From the NCBI GenBank assembly GCA_964630455.1, contig CAZVVA010000090.1, positions 1-14,797 of the forward strand: a DNA stretch of 14,797 nucleotides. Direction: 5' to 3'. Position numbers and translations under genes: made by a program. Under the pieces are notes generated by a model, which searched no databases, was not told the origin of the DNA, and was given only the letters and a program-made list of their open reading frames with translations. Positions 1 to 5,890 of this stretch are shown here, one piece after another. Within the stretch, counting starts at the first letter, position 1; every line of letters starts with the position of its first letter. This stretch comes from JAUWMI01 sp964630455 (GTDB lineage: Bacteria; Sumerlaeota; Sumerlaeia; MWCT01; JAUWMI01).

Positions 1-2
1 TA

Positions 3-242
3 AGAAGTAGGAAAGATGGCAAGTTTTATTCAGGTCAGACTCAAGATTTAGAAAAGAGACTTTTAGAACATAATCGCGGCAGAAATAAATATACGCGGAA
101 TAAAGGTCCTTGGGAATTGGTTTATTTTGAAGTATGCTCGACAAGATCGTTGGCTATAAGAAGGGAAAAATTTCTGAAAACCGGAAAAGGAAGAGAATTT
201 ATAATAGAAAAATTAATGTCGGGGCGTAGCGCAGGTGGCTAG
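3..242 (+). CDS. GIY-YIG nuclease-family protein, 5' end outside window (copy A)
   Basis: This frame is open from the window edge to TAG at 240-242 and gives 79 residues. The visible part resembles the small single-domain GIY-YIG endonucleases (UvrC N-domain / YhbQ-like). KFYSG (residues 7-11) corresponds to the YIG strand, Arg19 in DLEKRLLEH to the catalytic Arg, and Glu55 in AIRREKFLKTG to the metal-binding Glu. The missing start can be inferred from copy B, which begins MYYAYVLTSRKDG; only about 8 residues should be absent here. The last codons run into tRNA-Pro-like sequence starting at 220, so the C-terminus (SGRSAGG) is encoded by the 5' half of a tRNA gene. The segment is AT-richer than the tRNA and T2SS regions, which fits later acquisition. 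Family assignment is fairly secure; the cellular role is unknown. Confidence 0.75.
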   Translation, partial: RSRKDGKFYSGQTQDLEKRLLEHNRGRNKYTRNKGPWELVYFEVCSTRSLAIRREKFLKTGKGREFIIEKLMSGRSAGG

Positions 243-246
243 CGCG
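5..246 (+). repeat. Copy A of GIY-YIG/tRNA-Pro tandem duplication
   Basis: Bases 5-34 are identical to 308-337 (30 nt, inside the GIY-YIG frame). Bases 212-246 are identical to 391-425 (35 nt, the end of the GIY-YIG frame plus the 5' half of tRNA-Pro). The interval between these anchors is full length in copy A and shortened in copy B. The pattern reads as a tandem duplication of nuclease gene plus tRNA start, followed by decay of one nuclease and one tRNA. Confidence 0.85.
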
Positions 247-267
247 TCCGCCTGAGGCGGAAGGTCG
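220..267 (+). pseudogene. Broken tRNA-Pro: 5' half followed by a palindrome
   Basis: Bases 220-246 match the acceptor 5' strand, D-arm and position 26 of the intact tRNA-Pro at 399. The sequence then departs. Instead of a 5-bp stem with a 7-nt loop it has the perfect palindrome TCCGCCTGAGGCGGA (247-261, 6-bp stem, 3-nt loop), then AGGTCGG-like variable-arm sequence. No T-arm or 3' acceptor strand follows, so it cannot fold as a tRNA. It is either a degenerate tRNA or a site where an element joined the tRNA gene. Confidence 0.7.
247..261. repeat. 15-nt perfect palindrome TCCGCC-TGA-GGCGGA
   Basis: Six complementary base pairs flank TGA. It sits exactly where the copied tRNA-Pro sequence loses identity with the intact tRNA, at the position of the anticodon arm. 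It could be a dispersed palindromic repeat or a recombination or endonuclease site; a single window cannot decide. Confidence 0.55.
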
Positions 268-284
268 GGAAGCTTATTTGAACC

Positions 285-377
285 ATGTATTATGCGTATG
301 TATTAACAAGTAGGAAAGATGGCAAGTTTTATTCAGGCAAAAATAAGTATACACGAAACAAAGATCATTGGCTATAA
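285..377 (+). pseudogene. Decayed GIY-YIG nuclease remnant (copy B)
   Basis: ATG at 285 opens a frame beginning MYYAYVLTSRKDGKFYSG, which carries the N-terminal GIY-YIG strand pair. Compared with copy A, the stretch coding DLEKRLLEHN (with the catalytic Arg) is missing after YSG. A second block is lost after the KYTRNK region, and the frame stops with TAA at 375-377 after 30 residues. Homology continues out of frame (GGCTATAAGAAG, 371-382) up to the tRNA. Loss of the catalytic Arg and Glu makes this non-functional as a nuclease. It supplies the likely N-terminus of copy A. Confidence 0.75.
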
Positions 378-425
378 GAAGAGAAAAGTTATTAATGTCG
401 GGGCGTAGCGCAGGTGGCTAGCGCG
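308..425 (+). repeat. Copy B of GIY-YIG/tRNA-Pro tandem duplication
   Basis: This copy contains 308-337 and 391-425, identical to 5-34 and 212-246 of copy A. The internal distance is shorter by about 124 nt because of deletions in the nuclease frame. Unlike copy A, it leads into a complete tRNA-Pro. Confidence 0.85.
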
Positions 426-475
426 CCTGCCTTGGGAGCAGGAGGTCGGTGGTTCAAGTCCACTCGCCCCGACCA
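399..475 (+). tRNA. tRNA-Pro(TGG)
   Basis: A complete cloverleaf. Acceptor CGGGGCG pairs with CGCCCCG, the D-stem is GCGC/GCGC, and the anticodon stem CCTGC/GCAGG holds loop CTTGGGA (anticodon TGG). The T-arm is GGTGG-TTCAAGT-CCACT, the discriminator is A, and CCA is encoded (473-475). C1-G72 is typical of bacterial tRNA-Pro. It is the first functional gene of a six-tRNA series on the same strand. Confidence 0.95.
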
Positions 476-578
476 CTTTCGAACTTATTAACGCTGGCTG
501 CGCTTCAGCGGTATACCTCCGTATGGAGCGGCTGCAGACCACAGAGGCTTCTGGAGGATCTCAGAGTAGTAACTGTGT

Positions 579-652
<74 letters not shown>

Positions 653-672
653 TGCTGCGGGTTTTCTGATGT

Positions 673-750
673 GGTGGGTATAGCTCAGTCGGTGAGAGCA
701 CCAGGTTGTGGCCCTGGGGGTCGAGGGTTCAAGTCCCTCTACCCACCCCA
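673..750 (+). tRNA. tRNA-His(GTG)
   Basis: Acceptor GTGGGTA pairs with TACCCAC. An additional G at 673 (G-1) faces discriminator C747, the hallmark of bacterial tRNA-His. Anticodon stem CCAGG/CCTGG has loop TTGTGGC (anticodon GTG, 708-710). The T-arm is GAGGG-TTCAAGT-CCCTC, and CCA is encoded at 748-750. Confidence 0.95.
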
Positions 751-789
751 TGTGTTTTTCGTATGATGTACTGTTGCTTGAAAGTATGT

Positions 790-863
790 GCGCCTGTAGC
801 TCAGTTGGATAGAGCAACGGCCTCCGGAGCCGTGTGTCGGAGGTTCGAATCCTCTCAGGCGCA
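790..863 (+). tRNA. tRNA-Arg(CCG)
   Basis: Acceptor GCGCCTG pairs with CAGGCGC, the D-stem is GCTC/GAGC, and anticodon stem ACGGC/GCCGT encloses CTCCGGA (anticodon CCG, 824-826). The T-arm is GGAGG-TTCGAAT-CCTCT with one G-T pair, and the discriminator is A. No CCA is encoded. It reads the CGG codon. Confidence 0.95.
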
Positions 864-1012
864 CTTGTTCGTGTGTTCAGGGCTTCGCGAGCGCGGAGTT
901 GCTCAATATAGGCGCTACGGTAGGGCCAGACAAAGCGGGCAGGCTCTGCGCCGTGTTCTGCTTTATAAGTTAGCAGACGCAATCAGGTTCGGCCTAATGA
1001 ACAAGCCAATGC

Positions 1013-1089
<77 letters not shown>

Positions 1090-1109
1090 GTTCTTATTCC
1101 TCTCTGGGT

Positions 1110-1183
<74 letters not shown>

Positions 1184-1434
1184 CTGTCGAGCCTTCCTGA
1201 AATCAATTCTATAGTCGCTTATCCCTATGATCCAGTAGCGTTATTCTTGGCCCATTGTGCTAAAATGTGCCGATTTTTTTTCAGTTCCCTTCGCTAGTAT
1301 GCAGGAATCTGCAAAAGGCCAAAAAGGCTGGATTGTTCTTTATTGGCCAGGATGTGGGCATAAGACACAAACAAGATCTCTTGGTCACAAATTGACAAAT
1401 GAACTCTACTCGGCGAAGTAGAAATGAAGCCGTA

Positions 1435-1533
1435 TCAGATGTCCCGCAATGCCCGAAATCTATCTCCCTCCAGTGCAAAAACGTCTTGCCAAATCTCATG
1501 ACAATTCATAGCATCTTTTTTCTGACCAGTCAT
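1435..1533 (-). CDS. Possible small protein, 32 residues, unknown
   Basis: On the minus strand ATG (1533-1531) is preceded by GGAGGTGCGAACGG, a near-perfect Shine-Dalgarno with about 7 nt spacing. The frame gives MTGQKKDAMNCHEIWQDVFA... and ends at TGA (1437-1435); residues 14-32 could form an amphipathic helix. Beyond the TGA the same frame stays open for a further 46 codons to TAG at 1296-1294, so the unit could also be an 80-codon gene broken by one stop. No family is recognised. The ribosome-binding site is the main support. Confidence 0.3.
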   Translation of the reverse strand: MTGQKKDAMNCHEIWQDVFALEGDRFRALRDI

Positions 1534-1610
1534 CCGTTCGCACCTCCTATAGTTAGTCCTAGCAAACTCAAGTGGAGATGCTGATGGCTCTTTCATCAAC
1601 CGTTTTTTCA

Positions 1611-1640
1611 GAACCTTGAAGGATATGGAATAAAATCAGG
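1611..1640 (+). promoter_or_regulatory. Candidate ECF-type promoter before the sigma gene
   Basis: GAACCTT (1611-1617) resembles the GGAACTT -35 element of RpoE-like ECF promoters. TCAGG (1636-1640), 18 nt downstream, could be the -10. Many ECF operons activate themselves, which is the reason to look here. The spacing is slightly long and the -10 is weak, so this is a tentative reading. Confidence 0.25.
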
Positions 1641-1643
1641 GTG

Positions 1644-1662
1644 ATAAGAAACTATATCTTAT
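1644..1662. repeat. Inverted repeat ATAAGA-N7-TCTTAT in the leader
   Basis: A 6-bp inverted repeat (1644-1649 and 1657-1662) lies 20 to 38 nt before the sigma-factor start. It could be an operator half-site pair or a small leader hairpin. It is AT-rich, so chance occurrence is plausible. Confidence 0.25.
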
Positions 1663-1681
1663 AGAGAGCAATAAGAGCGCA

Positions 1682-2236
1682 ATGCAATCCGAGAAGAGTA
1701 TTAATTTGCGGATTTCCGATCTGGAGCTCGTACGCAAAGCCGGGCAGGGAGAGGATACGGCATTTCATGAACTCGTGGATCGGTATGCAAATGATCTATT
1801 CAGACTGGCGTATTCACTTACCGGTAATGCAGATGATGCTGAAGATATTCTTCAGGAGACATTTTTGGGTGCATTCGAACACTTGCGTTCTTTTAAAGGA
1901 AGATCGTCGGTGAAAACGTGGCTTATCCGTATTCTGGTCAAACAGGTAGCGAAATACCATCGTTACTGGCGGATTCGGAAGACAAAATCGATCGATGAAA
2001 TTTCGGAGTCTGCAAAAGCAGTCTTGCCAGCAAGAAATCATGAATTTCGTATGGACATCAATACGATGATTAGCACGCTTTCTCCCCATCACCGTGAAGT
2101 TATCATACTTCGGGAGTTGCAGGGATTCTCCTACAAAGAAATTGCCGAAGCATTGGGAATTGCTCCGGGAACTGTAGAATCGAGGCTTTTCAGAGCACGC
2201 CAGGATTTAAAGGAACGATTTAAAGGTTACTTTTAA
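1682..2236 (+). CDS. RNA polymerase sigma factor, ECF (RpoE-like) group
   Basis: The 184-residue protein has the two-domain ECF layout. Region 2 spans roughly residues 25-96 (FHELVDRYANDLFRLAYSLT, then DAEDILQETFLGAFEHLRSF and KTWLIRILVKQ). Region 4 spans roughly 127-182 (LSPHHREVIILRELQGFSYK, then EIAEALGIAPGTVESRLFRA as the helix-turn-helix). The linker near 97-125 is short, as in group IV sigmas. The factor directs polymerase to a stress regulon when released from its anti-sigma factor. The next gene, 71 nt downstream, encodes a zinc-binding anti-sigma protein, which supports the pairing. The ribosome-binding site is weak (AAGAG), but no better in-frame start precedes domain 2. The trigger is unknown; downstream exported helical proteins suggest envelope stress. 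Confidence 0.93.
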   Translation: MQSEKSINLRISDLELVRKAGQGEDTAFHELVDRYANDLFRLAYSLTGNADDAEDILQETFLGAFEHLRSFKGRSSVKTWLIRILVKQVAKYHRYWRIRKTKSIDEISESAKAVLPARNHEFRMDINTMISTLSPHHREVIILRELQGFSYKEIAEALGIAPGTVESRLFRARQDLKERFKGYF

Positions 2237-2307
2237 TAAGGACCGTAAGAATGGCTGAATCTATCGTTTTAAATTATAATAAAGAATTCGCAGGGAGGAA
2301 ATAGGCC

Positions 2308-2760
2308 ATGTCTGGTTGTAAATATTCTTACAAACTCAATGCGTATCATGATAGTGAACTCTCTGATGAGGAGCGTCATAAACTTGAGGAGCATATTCAG
2401 GCGTGTCCACATTGCACTCGGGAGATTGAACGACTTCAGAAACTCTCAGAACTGTTTAAATCAGTACCAATTCCTGACATCCCGGAGGAAACGTTAGTCT
2501 GTTTGCATCAGAGCCTCCAAACTCGGCAGGGAAAGGGAATTGTACGATTTGCGGAGATGCTTACCGCGGCTGCAGTTCTTGTGCTTTTAGTAGGCTCAGC
2601 CCTGAATTTGCGAGTGGAACCACAGAGGGAAATATATGATTCGGGCTGGGAGCGAACCGCCTTAACATTAGAGGTTGACGTTCCTTCAACAGAAAGCCCG
2701 GAGCTTCAAGTTACTGAGTGGCTTGTTGCAAATCTCTCAGAGGAGAATGAGAATGAATAA
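2308..2760 (+). CDS. Membrane-anchored zinc-finger anti-sigma factor
   Basis: The 150-residue protein begins with a ZAS-type motif: Cys4, then His29-x3-Cys33-x2-Cys36, with 24 residues between Cys4 and His29 as in RsrA-class anti-sigma factors. A cytoplasmic helical segment (16-60) should bind the sigma factor. One transmembrane helix covers about residues 83-100 (MLTAAAVLVLLVGSALNL), leaving an extracytoplasmic tail of about 50 residues that is acidic near its end. The layout fits a sensor that holds the ECF sigma at the membrane and frees it on a periplasmic signal or on Cys oxidation; which one applies is inference. A strong ribosome-binding site (GGGAGGAA) precedes the start. Its 3' end overlaps the next start by 8 nt, pointing to translational coupling. 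Confidence 0.88.
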   Translation: MSGCKYSYKLNAYHDSELSDEERHKLEEHIQACPHCTREIERLQKLSELFKSVPIPDIPEETLVCLHQSLQTRQGKGIVRFAEMLTAAAVLVLLVGSALNLRVEPQREIYDSGWERTALTLEVDVPSTESPELQVTEWLVANLSEENENE

Positions 2761-3268
2761 GACAAAGTTGATTATCTTGATATCGTTCATTGTTGCCTTT
2801 GCTGCCGGAGTTTCTGTCGGCCTTGTTGTTGAGCGTACAGGAAGGACACCGCGTGGGAGATCAATACTTACGCGTGAACTGAACCTTACCTCCGAGCAAC
2901 GAGATCAGATGCAAAAGATATGGGAAGAGACTGTGGGACCTCTTAGACGGTTACAACATGAGCAGAGACAAAAGTTTCAAAAAGAGAGGGAAGAAGCAAT
3001 GCTGAATCTTTTGAGCCCGGAGCAAAGAGAGCAACTTGAGAAAATTAACGAAGCGCATTCACTGAGTATGGAGAAATTCGCTCAGCATAGAAAAGATTTG
3101 TTCGACGAAGCCCAGGAAAAGACCAAAAAGATTCTTTCTGAGGATCAGCAGAAAAAGTATGAAGAGATTTTAAAGGATAGAGGACCTCGCAGAGGAAGAT
3201 TTCCCGGTCGTTCTCAGAGGGGATTCAGAATTAATGTTAGGGAAGAAAATACAACCGCAACGCGGTAA
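2753..3268 (+). CDS. Spy/CpxP-like (LTxxQ) periplasmic stress protein, membrane-tethered
   Basis: The protein has 171 residues. An N-terminal hydrophobic helix (about 6-25) acts as signal anchor. Three LTxxQ-type motifs follow: LTSEQ (45-49), LSPEQ (87-91) and LSEDQ (128-132). They are separated by charged helices rich in Glu, Gln, Lys and Arg. The family includes Spy and CpxP (chaperone or stress sensor) and metal-sensing relatives such as ZraP and CnrX. No His/Cys cluster is present, which favours a folding-stress role over metal binding. The tail (145-160) is Arg/Gly-rich. ATG 2753 was chosen because AGGAG (2741-2745) lies 7 nt before it; ATG 2747 is too close. It overlaps the anti-sigma gene, so it is probably co-translated and may feed back on that complex. 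Confidence 0.8.
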   Translation: MNKTKLIILISFIVAFAAGVSVGLVVERTGRTPRGRSILTRELNLTSEQRDQMQKIWEETVGPLRRLQHEQRQKFQKEREEAMLNLLSPEQREQLEKINEAHSLSMEKFAQHRKDLFDEAQEKTKKILSEDQQKKYEEILKDRGPRRGRFPGRSQRGFRINVREENTTATR

Positions 3269-3305
3269 TTATTTGGCGCTTGTTTCTTTGAACAATCTTT
3301 CACAC

Positions 3306-3326
3306 GGATCATAACTGCAATGATCC
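3306..3326 (+). terminator. Hairpin after the stress genes, weak terminator candidate
   Basis: GGATCAT (3306-3312) and ATGATCC (3320-3326) form a 7-bp stem with a 7-nt loop, 37 nt after the Spy-like gene stop. The following AATCATTTT is only a weak U-tract, so termination may be partial. Confidence 0.35.
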
Positions 3327-3538
3327 AATCATTTTAAGAAATCTCTCGATTACCAACTTTGTGAATACTTAAAGTCTTCAAACACATTTACTATCAATCA
3401 ATTCGGCATGCGGCTGCCTTGCTTTGCCTTTTAGCCTTGAAGATAAAAGGAATTAAGATGGAAGAAAATTTAGAGGAAGAGGAACTGTATTCTATGAAAG
3501 GCGATACGAAATCATTTTTTCAAGAAAGGAGATTAGTT

Positions 3539-4051
3539 ATGCTGGGACGCAGGATTATCGTAGGCTTTGCGATTGTGGGCCTTCTGGGCGTGGTGCTGGT
3601 AGGTCAATCACTAGCACAGCAGCAAAGAGCACGGCCAGATCGCACAGAGGGCAGGCGTGGATTTCAGGAGAGAATGGTTGAGCGCATGAAAGAAACACTC
3701 GAAGCCAGTGACGAAGAGTGGAAGGTTCTTCAGCCCAGAGTCGAGAAGGTGCTCACACTATCCCGTGAGACCAGAGGTATGGCAGGTATGGCCGGCTTCG
3801 CTCGGAGGGGTCGTCCGCAAGCAGGAGAGAGCACCCGCGAGCAGACTCAAGTGGAGAAATGTCAGGAAGAGGTTCGAAATGTTCTGGAAAACAAAGAAGC
3901 AAAACCAGAGGAGATCAAGCAGAAGTTGACTGCATTGCGTAAGGCCAAGGAAAAAGCCAAGCAAGACCTGGCAAAGGCCCAGCAGGAACTGCGCGAGGTA
4001 CTGACCTTGCGCCAGGAAGCACGGCTGGTCTTGATGGGATTACTCAACTGA
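3539..4051 (+). CDS. Exported helical protein of unknown function
   Basis: The protein has 170 residues with a clear signal peptide (Arg-rich start, hydrophobic 6-22, cleavage likely after SLA at 26). The mature part is basic and helical: 41-77 (LEASDEEWKVLQPRVEKVLT), a Gly/Arg-rich linker (78-100), then a coiled coil (104-162) of Lys/Glu/Gln-rich heptads ending LTLRQEARLVLMGLLN. Only one Cys is present. It resembles the helical design of Spy-like proteins but lacks clear LTxxQ motifs, so no family is assigned. Start 3539 has AAAGGAG 7 nt upstream and places the signal peptide at the N-terminus. An in-frame ATG at 3458 also has a good ribosome-binding site and would add 27 acidic residues. 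It lies between the stress genes and gspE and may belong to the sigma regulon. Confidence 0.7.
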   Translation: MLGRRIIVGFAIVGLLGVVLVGQSLAQQQRARPDRTEGRRGFQERMVERMKETLEASDEEWKVLQPRVEKVLTLSRETRGMAGMAGFARRGRPQAGESTREQTQVEKCQEEVRNVLENKEAKPEEIKQKLTALRKAKEKAKQDLAKAQQELREVLTLRQEARLVLMGLLN

Positions 4052-4063
4052 TCAACGGCAACT

Positions 4064-4087
4064 GAAGGTTATTGAATCGTAACCTTC
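4064..4087 (+). terminator. Hairpin between stress module and T2SS operon
   Basis: GAAGGTTA (4064-4071) and TAACCTTC (4080-4087) form a perfect 8-bp stem with an 8-nt loop, 12 nt after the upstream stop codon. The nearest T-run (4110-4115, TTTTTT) is 22 nt further, so it is not a textbook intrinsic terminator. It could be an attenuator or a transcript-processing site. Confidence 0.4.
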
Positions 4088-4118
4088 TCTATAGTGATTT
4101 CGTATCGTCTTTTTTAAA

Positions 4119-5867
4119 ATGCGGAGGGAAACTACAACGAGCGCTATCGTAAAAAAAATGCTGCAAGAAGGCCTGCTGGATGAGCAGACCGCTGAACGTG
4201 TCAGAGCATACAACGCCGAAGGAAACACTCTTGATCAAGCGTTGCTGGTTGCTGGCGGTTTGTCGGAAGAGCAGATGCTTCGTTACCTGGCAAAGGAGTA
4301 CCAGTTTGCCTACTTGGACCTCGAGCACTGTCATCCGTCAAAGGCATTTCTCTCGCAATTTCCAGCCCGGATACTGCTCGAAAGGCGTGTATTGCCCCTG
4401 GAAGAATGTGATGGTATCGTGTTAGTGGCAACGTGCAAACTGTTCGACACCACGGGCGTGGACGAGCTCCGTTTGGCAACGGGAAAGGATTTTCGATTGG
4501 CTCTGGCACCATCATCGGAGATTGATCGCTGCATCAAGCGATGTCTTGGTGTGGGCGCCGACACGGTGCAGTCAATGGTCTCCGAAGCTGCAGAAAACGG
4601 CCTCCAAATCATCGACCAAGAAACTGATGATATGGATCTGACAGAGGCTGCAGAAGGCGCTTCTATCATCCGGTTCGTCAACCAGGTGCTCACGGAAGCC
4701 ATCGAGCTGCGAGCTACAGATGTCCACTTTGAGCCATACGAAGATGAGCTGCGGGTCCGATATCGAATTGACGGTGTGCTTCAGGAGGCCGCCATTCCGC
4801 CTGGAGTAAGGCAGTTCCAAGCGGCAATAGTTTCACGACTGAAGATTTTAAGCCGTCTGGACATTGCCGAAAAGCGGCTTCCCCAGGATGGACGAATCAA
4901 AATCAAAATTGCAGAGCATGAGATCGACGTACGTGTGTCCGTGATCCCAATGCTTCATGGGGAGGCGGTTGTTCTGCGGCTGCTGAATCGAAGTACTGTC
5001 CTTTTGGGACTGGAACAGCTTGGAATGTCTGATGAGGACCGCTCCGTATTTGAACGCATTCTTGGGCTGCCGCACGGAATTATTCTCGTAACTGGACCCA
5101 CTGGAAGCGGCAAAACCACCACCCTATATGCCGGATTATCACAGATTAATAATGTCGAACGCAAGATCGTCACGATTGAAGACCCCATAGAATATCATTT
5201 GAGAGGAATTAATCAGATACAGGTCTCCAGGAAGGCGGGCCTCACCTTTGCCCGTGGGCTACGCTCTATTTTGCGCCACGACCCTGATGTGATTCTCGTT
5301 GGCGAGATTCGCGATCTCGAAACGGCGGAAATCGCCGTGCAGGCTTCGTTGACGGGTCACCTTGTCTTTTCGACACTGCATACAAACGATGCGCCCGGCG
5401 CTCTGACTCGGCTTGTAGACATGGGGATCGAACCGTATCTCGTTGCGTCTTCACTCGAAGCGGTCATCGCGCAACGTCTGGTGCGTCTTATCTGTCTGGA
5501 CTGCAAGGAAGAATATTCACCGAAGGATATGAAAACATTACGAGTCGCGTTTGGTAGCAATCTCCCGGATGTGCTATATAGAGGACGGGGATGCCGGAAA
5601 TGCCAGGGCACTGGTTATTTGGGACGTACAGGGATTTTCGAATTGATGGTCGTGCTGGAAGATATCCGCTCGCTAATCCTGGAGGGCGGCTCCGCGCACA
5701 AGATTCGGAATCTGGCGATGGAACAGGGCATGAAAAGCCTTCGGGATGACGGGTGCCGGTATCTTTTACAAGGCCTTACGACAGTTGAGGAAATCCTCCG
5801 CATCACAAAGGACCAACGACTCAACGGAGATGGTAGAAATACCAAAACGAAAATGACTAAAATGTAA
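4119..5867 (+). CDS. gspE: Type II secretion ATPase GspE
   Basis: The 582-residue cytoplasmic motor ATPase powers pseudopilus assembly. The N-terminal part (about 9-160) is the GspE/PilB N-domain that binds GspL. The catalytic core has Walker A GPTGSGKTT (326-334), Asp box IEDPIEY (353-359), Walker B DVILVGEIRD (390-399) and His box TLHTNDA (419-425). Paired cysteines CLDC and CRKC (459/462 and 492/495) form the zinc-binding C-domain seen in GspE and PilB but absent from retraction ATPases such as PilT. Its place at the head of a gsp operon makes GspE preferable to PilB. The start is uncertain: ATG 4119 has no upstream ribosome-binding site, while GGAGGG lies just inside the frame (4123-4128); ATG 4158 is an alternative. 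The last residues are Lys/Thr-rich and probably disordered. Confidence 0.95.
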   Translation: MRRETTTSAIVKKMLQEGLLDEQTAERVRAYNAEGNTLDQALLVAGGLSEEQMLRYLAKEYQFAYLDLEHCHPSKAFLSQFPARILLERRVLPLEECDGIVLVATCKLFDTTGVDELRLATGKDFRLALAPSSEIDRCIKRCLGVGADTVQSMVSEAAENGLQIIDQETDDMDLTEAAEGASIIRFVNQVLTEAIELRATDVHFEPYEDELRVRYRIDGVLQEAAIPPGVRQFQAAIVSRLKILSRLDIAEKRLPQDGRIKIKIAEHEIDVRVSVIPMLHGEAVVLRLLNRSTVLLGLEQLGMSDEDRSVFERILGLPHGIILVTGPTGSGKTTTLYAGLSQINNVERKIVTIEDPIEYHLRGINQIQVSRKAGLTFARGLRSILRHDPDVILVGEIRDLETAEIAVQASLTGHLVFSTLHTNDAPGALTRLVDMGIEPYLVASSLEAVIAQRLVRLICLDCKEEYSPKDMKTLRVAFGSNLPDVLYRGRGCRKCQGTGYLGRTGIFELMVVLEDIRSLILEGGSAHKIRNLAMEQGMKSLRDDGCRYLLQGLTTVEEILRITKDQRLNGDGRNTKTKMTKM

Positions 5868-5890
5868 CTCCGGGAGACGGGAGATAGGTT

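Larger units (their letters stand above)
1184..1681. other. Non-coding interval between tRNA cluster and sigma gene
   Basis: About 500 bases without a confident gene. A T8 run at 1273-1280 has no convincing stem before it. A short minus-strand ORF with a strong ribosome-binding site (1435-1533) and the likely promoter region of the sigma gene (1611-1662) lie here. A plus-strand frame from ATG 1299 to TAG 1419-1421 (40 residues) lacks a ribosome-binding site and is not supported. Confidence 0.6.

Noticed and set aside
1..475. CRISPR-like array from the repeated segments
   Set aside because: Only two copies, with homologous rather than unique spacers; the repeats are parts of a duplicated gene and tRNA.
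1260..1285. T8 run as terminator of the tRNA cluster
   Set aside because: No stable stem directly precedes the T-run, and it is about 90 nt from the last tRNA.
1299..1421. Plus-strand 40-codon frame from ATG 1299
   Set aside because: No Shine-Dalgarno and no recognisable family; overlaps the opposite-strand candidate.
1281..1499. Minus-strand 72-codon frame
   Set aside because: No ribosome-binding site and unlike protein; the neighbouring frame starting at 1533 has the strong Shine-Dalgarno instead.
2675..2752. Upstream extension of the Spy-like gene from ATG 2675
   Set aside because: It lies entirely inside the anti-sigma gene; AGGAG at 2741-2745 sets ATG 2753 as the start, directly before the signal anchor.
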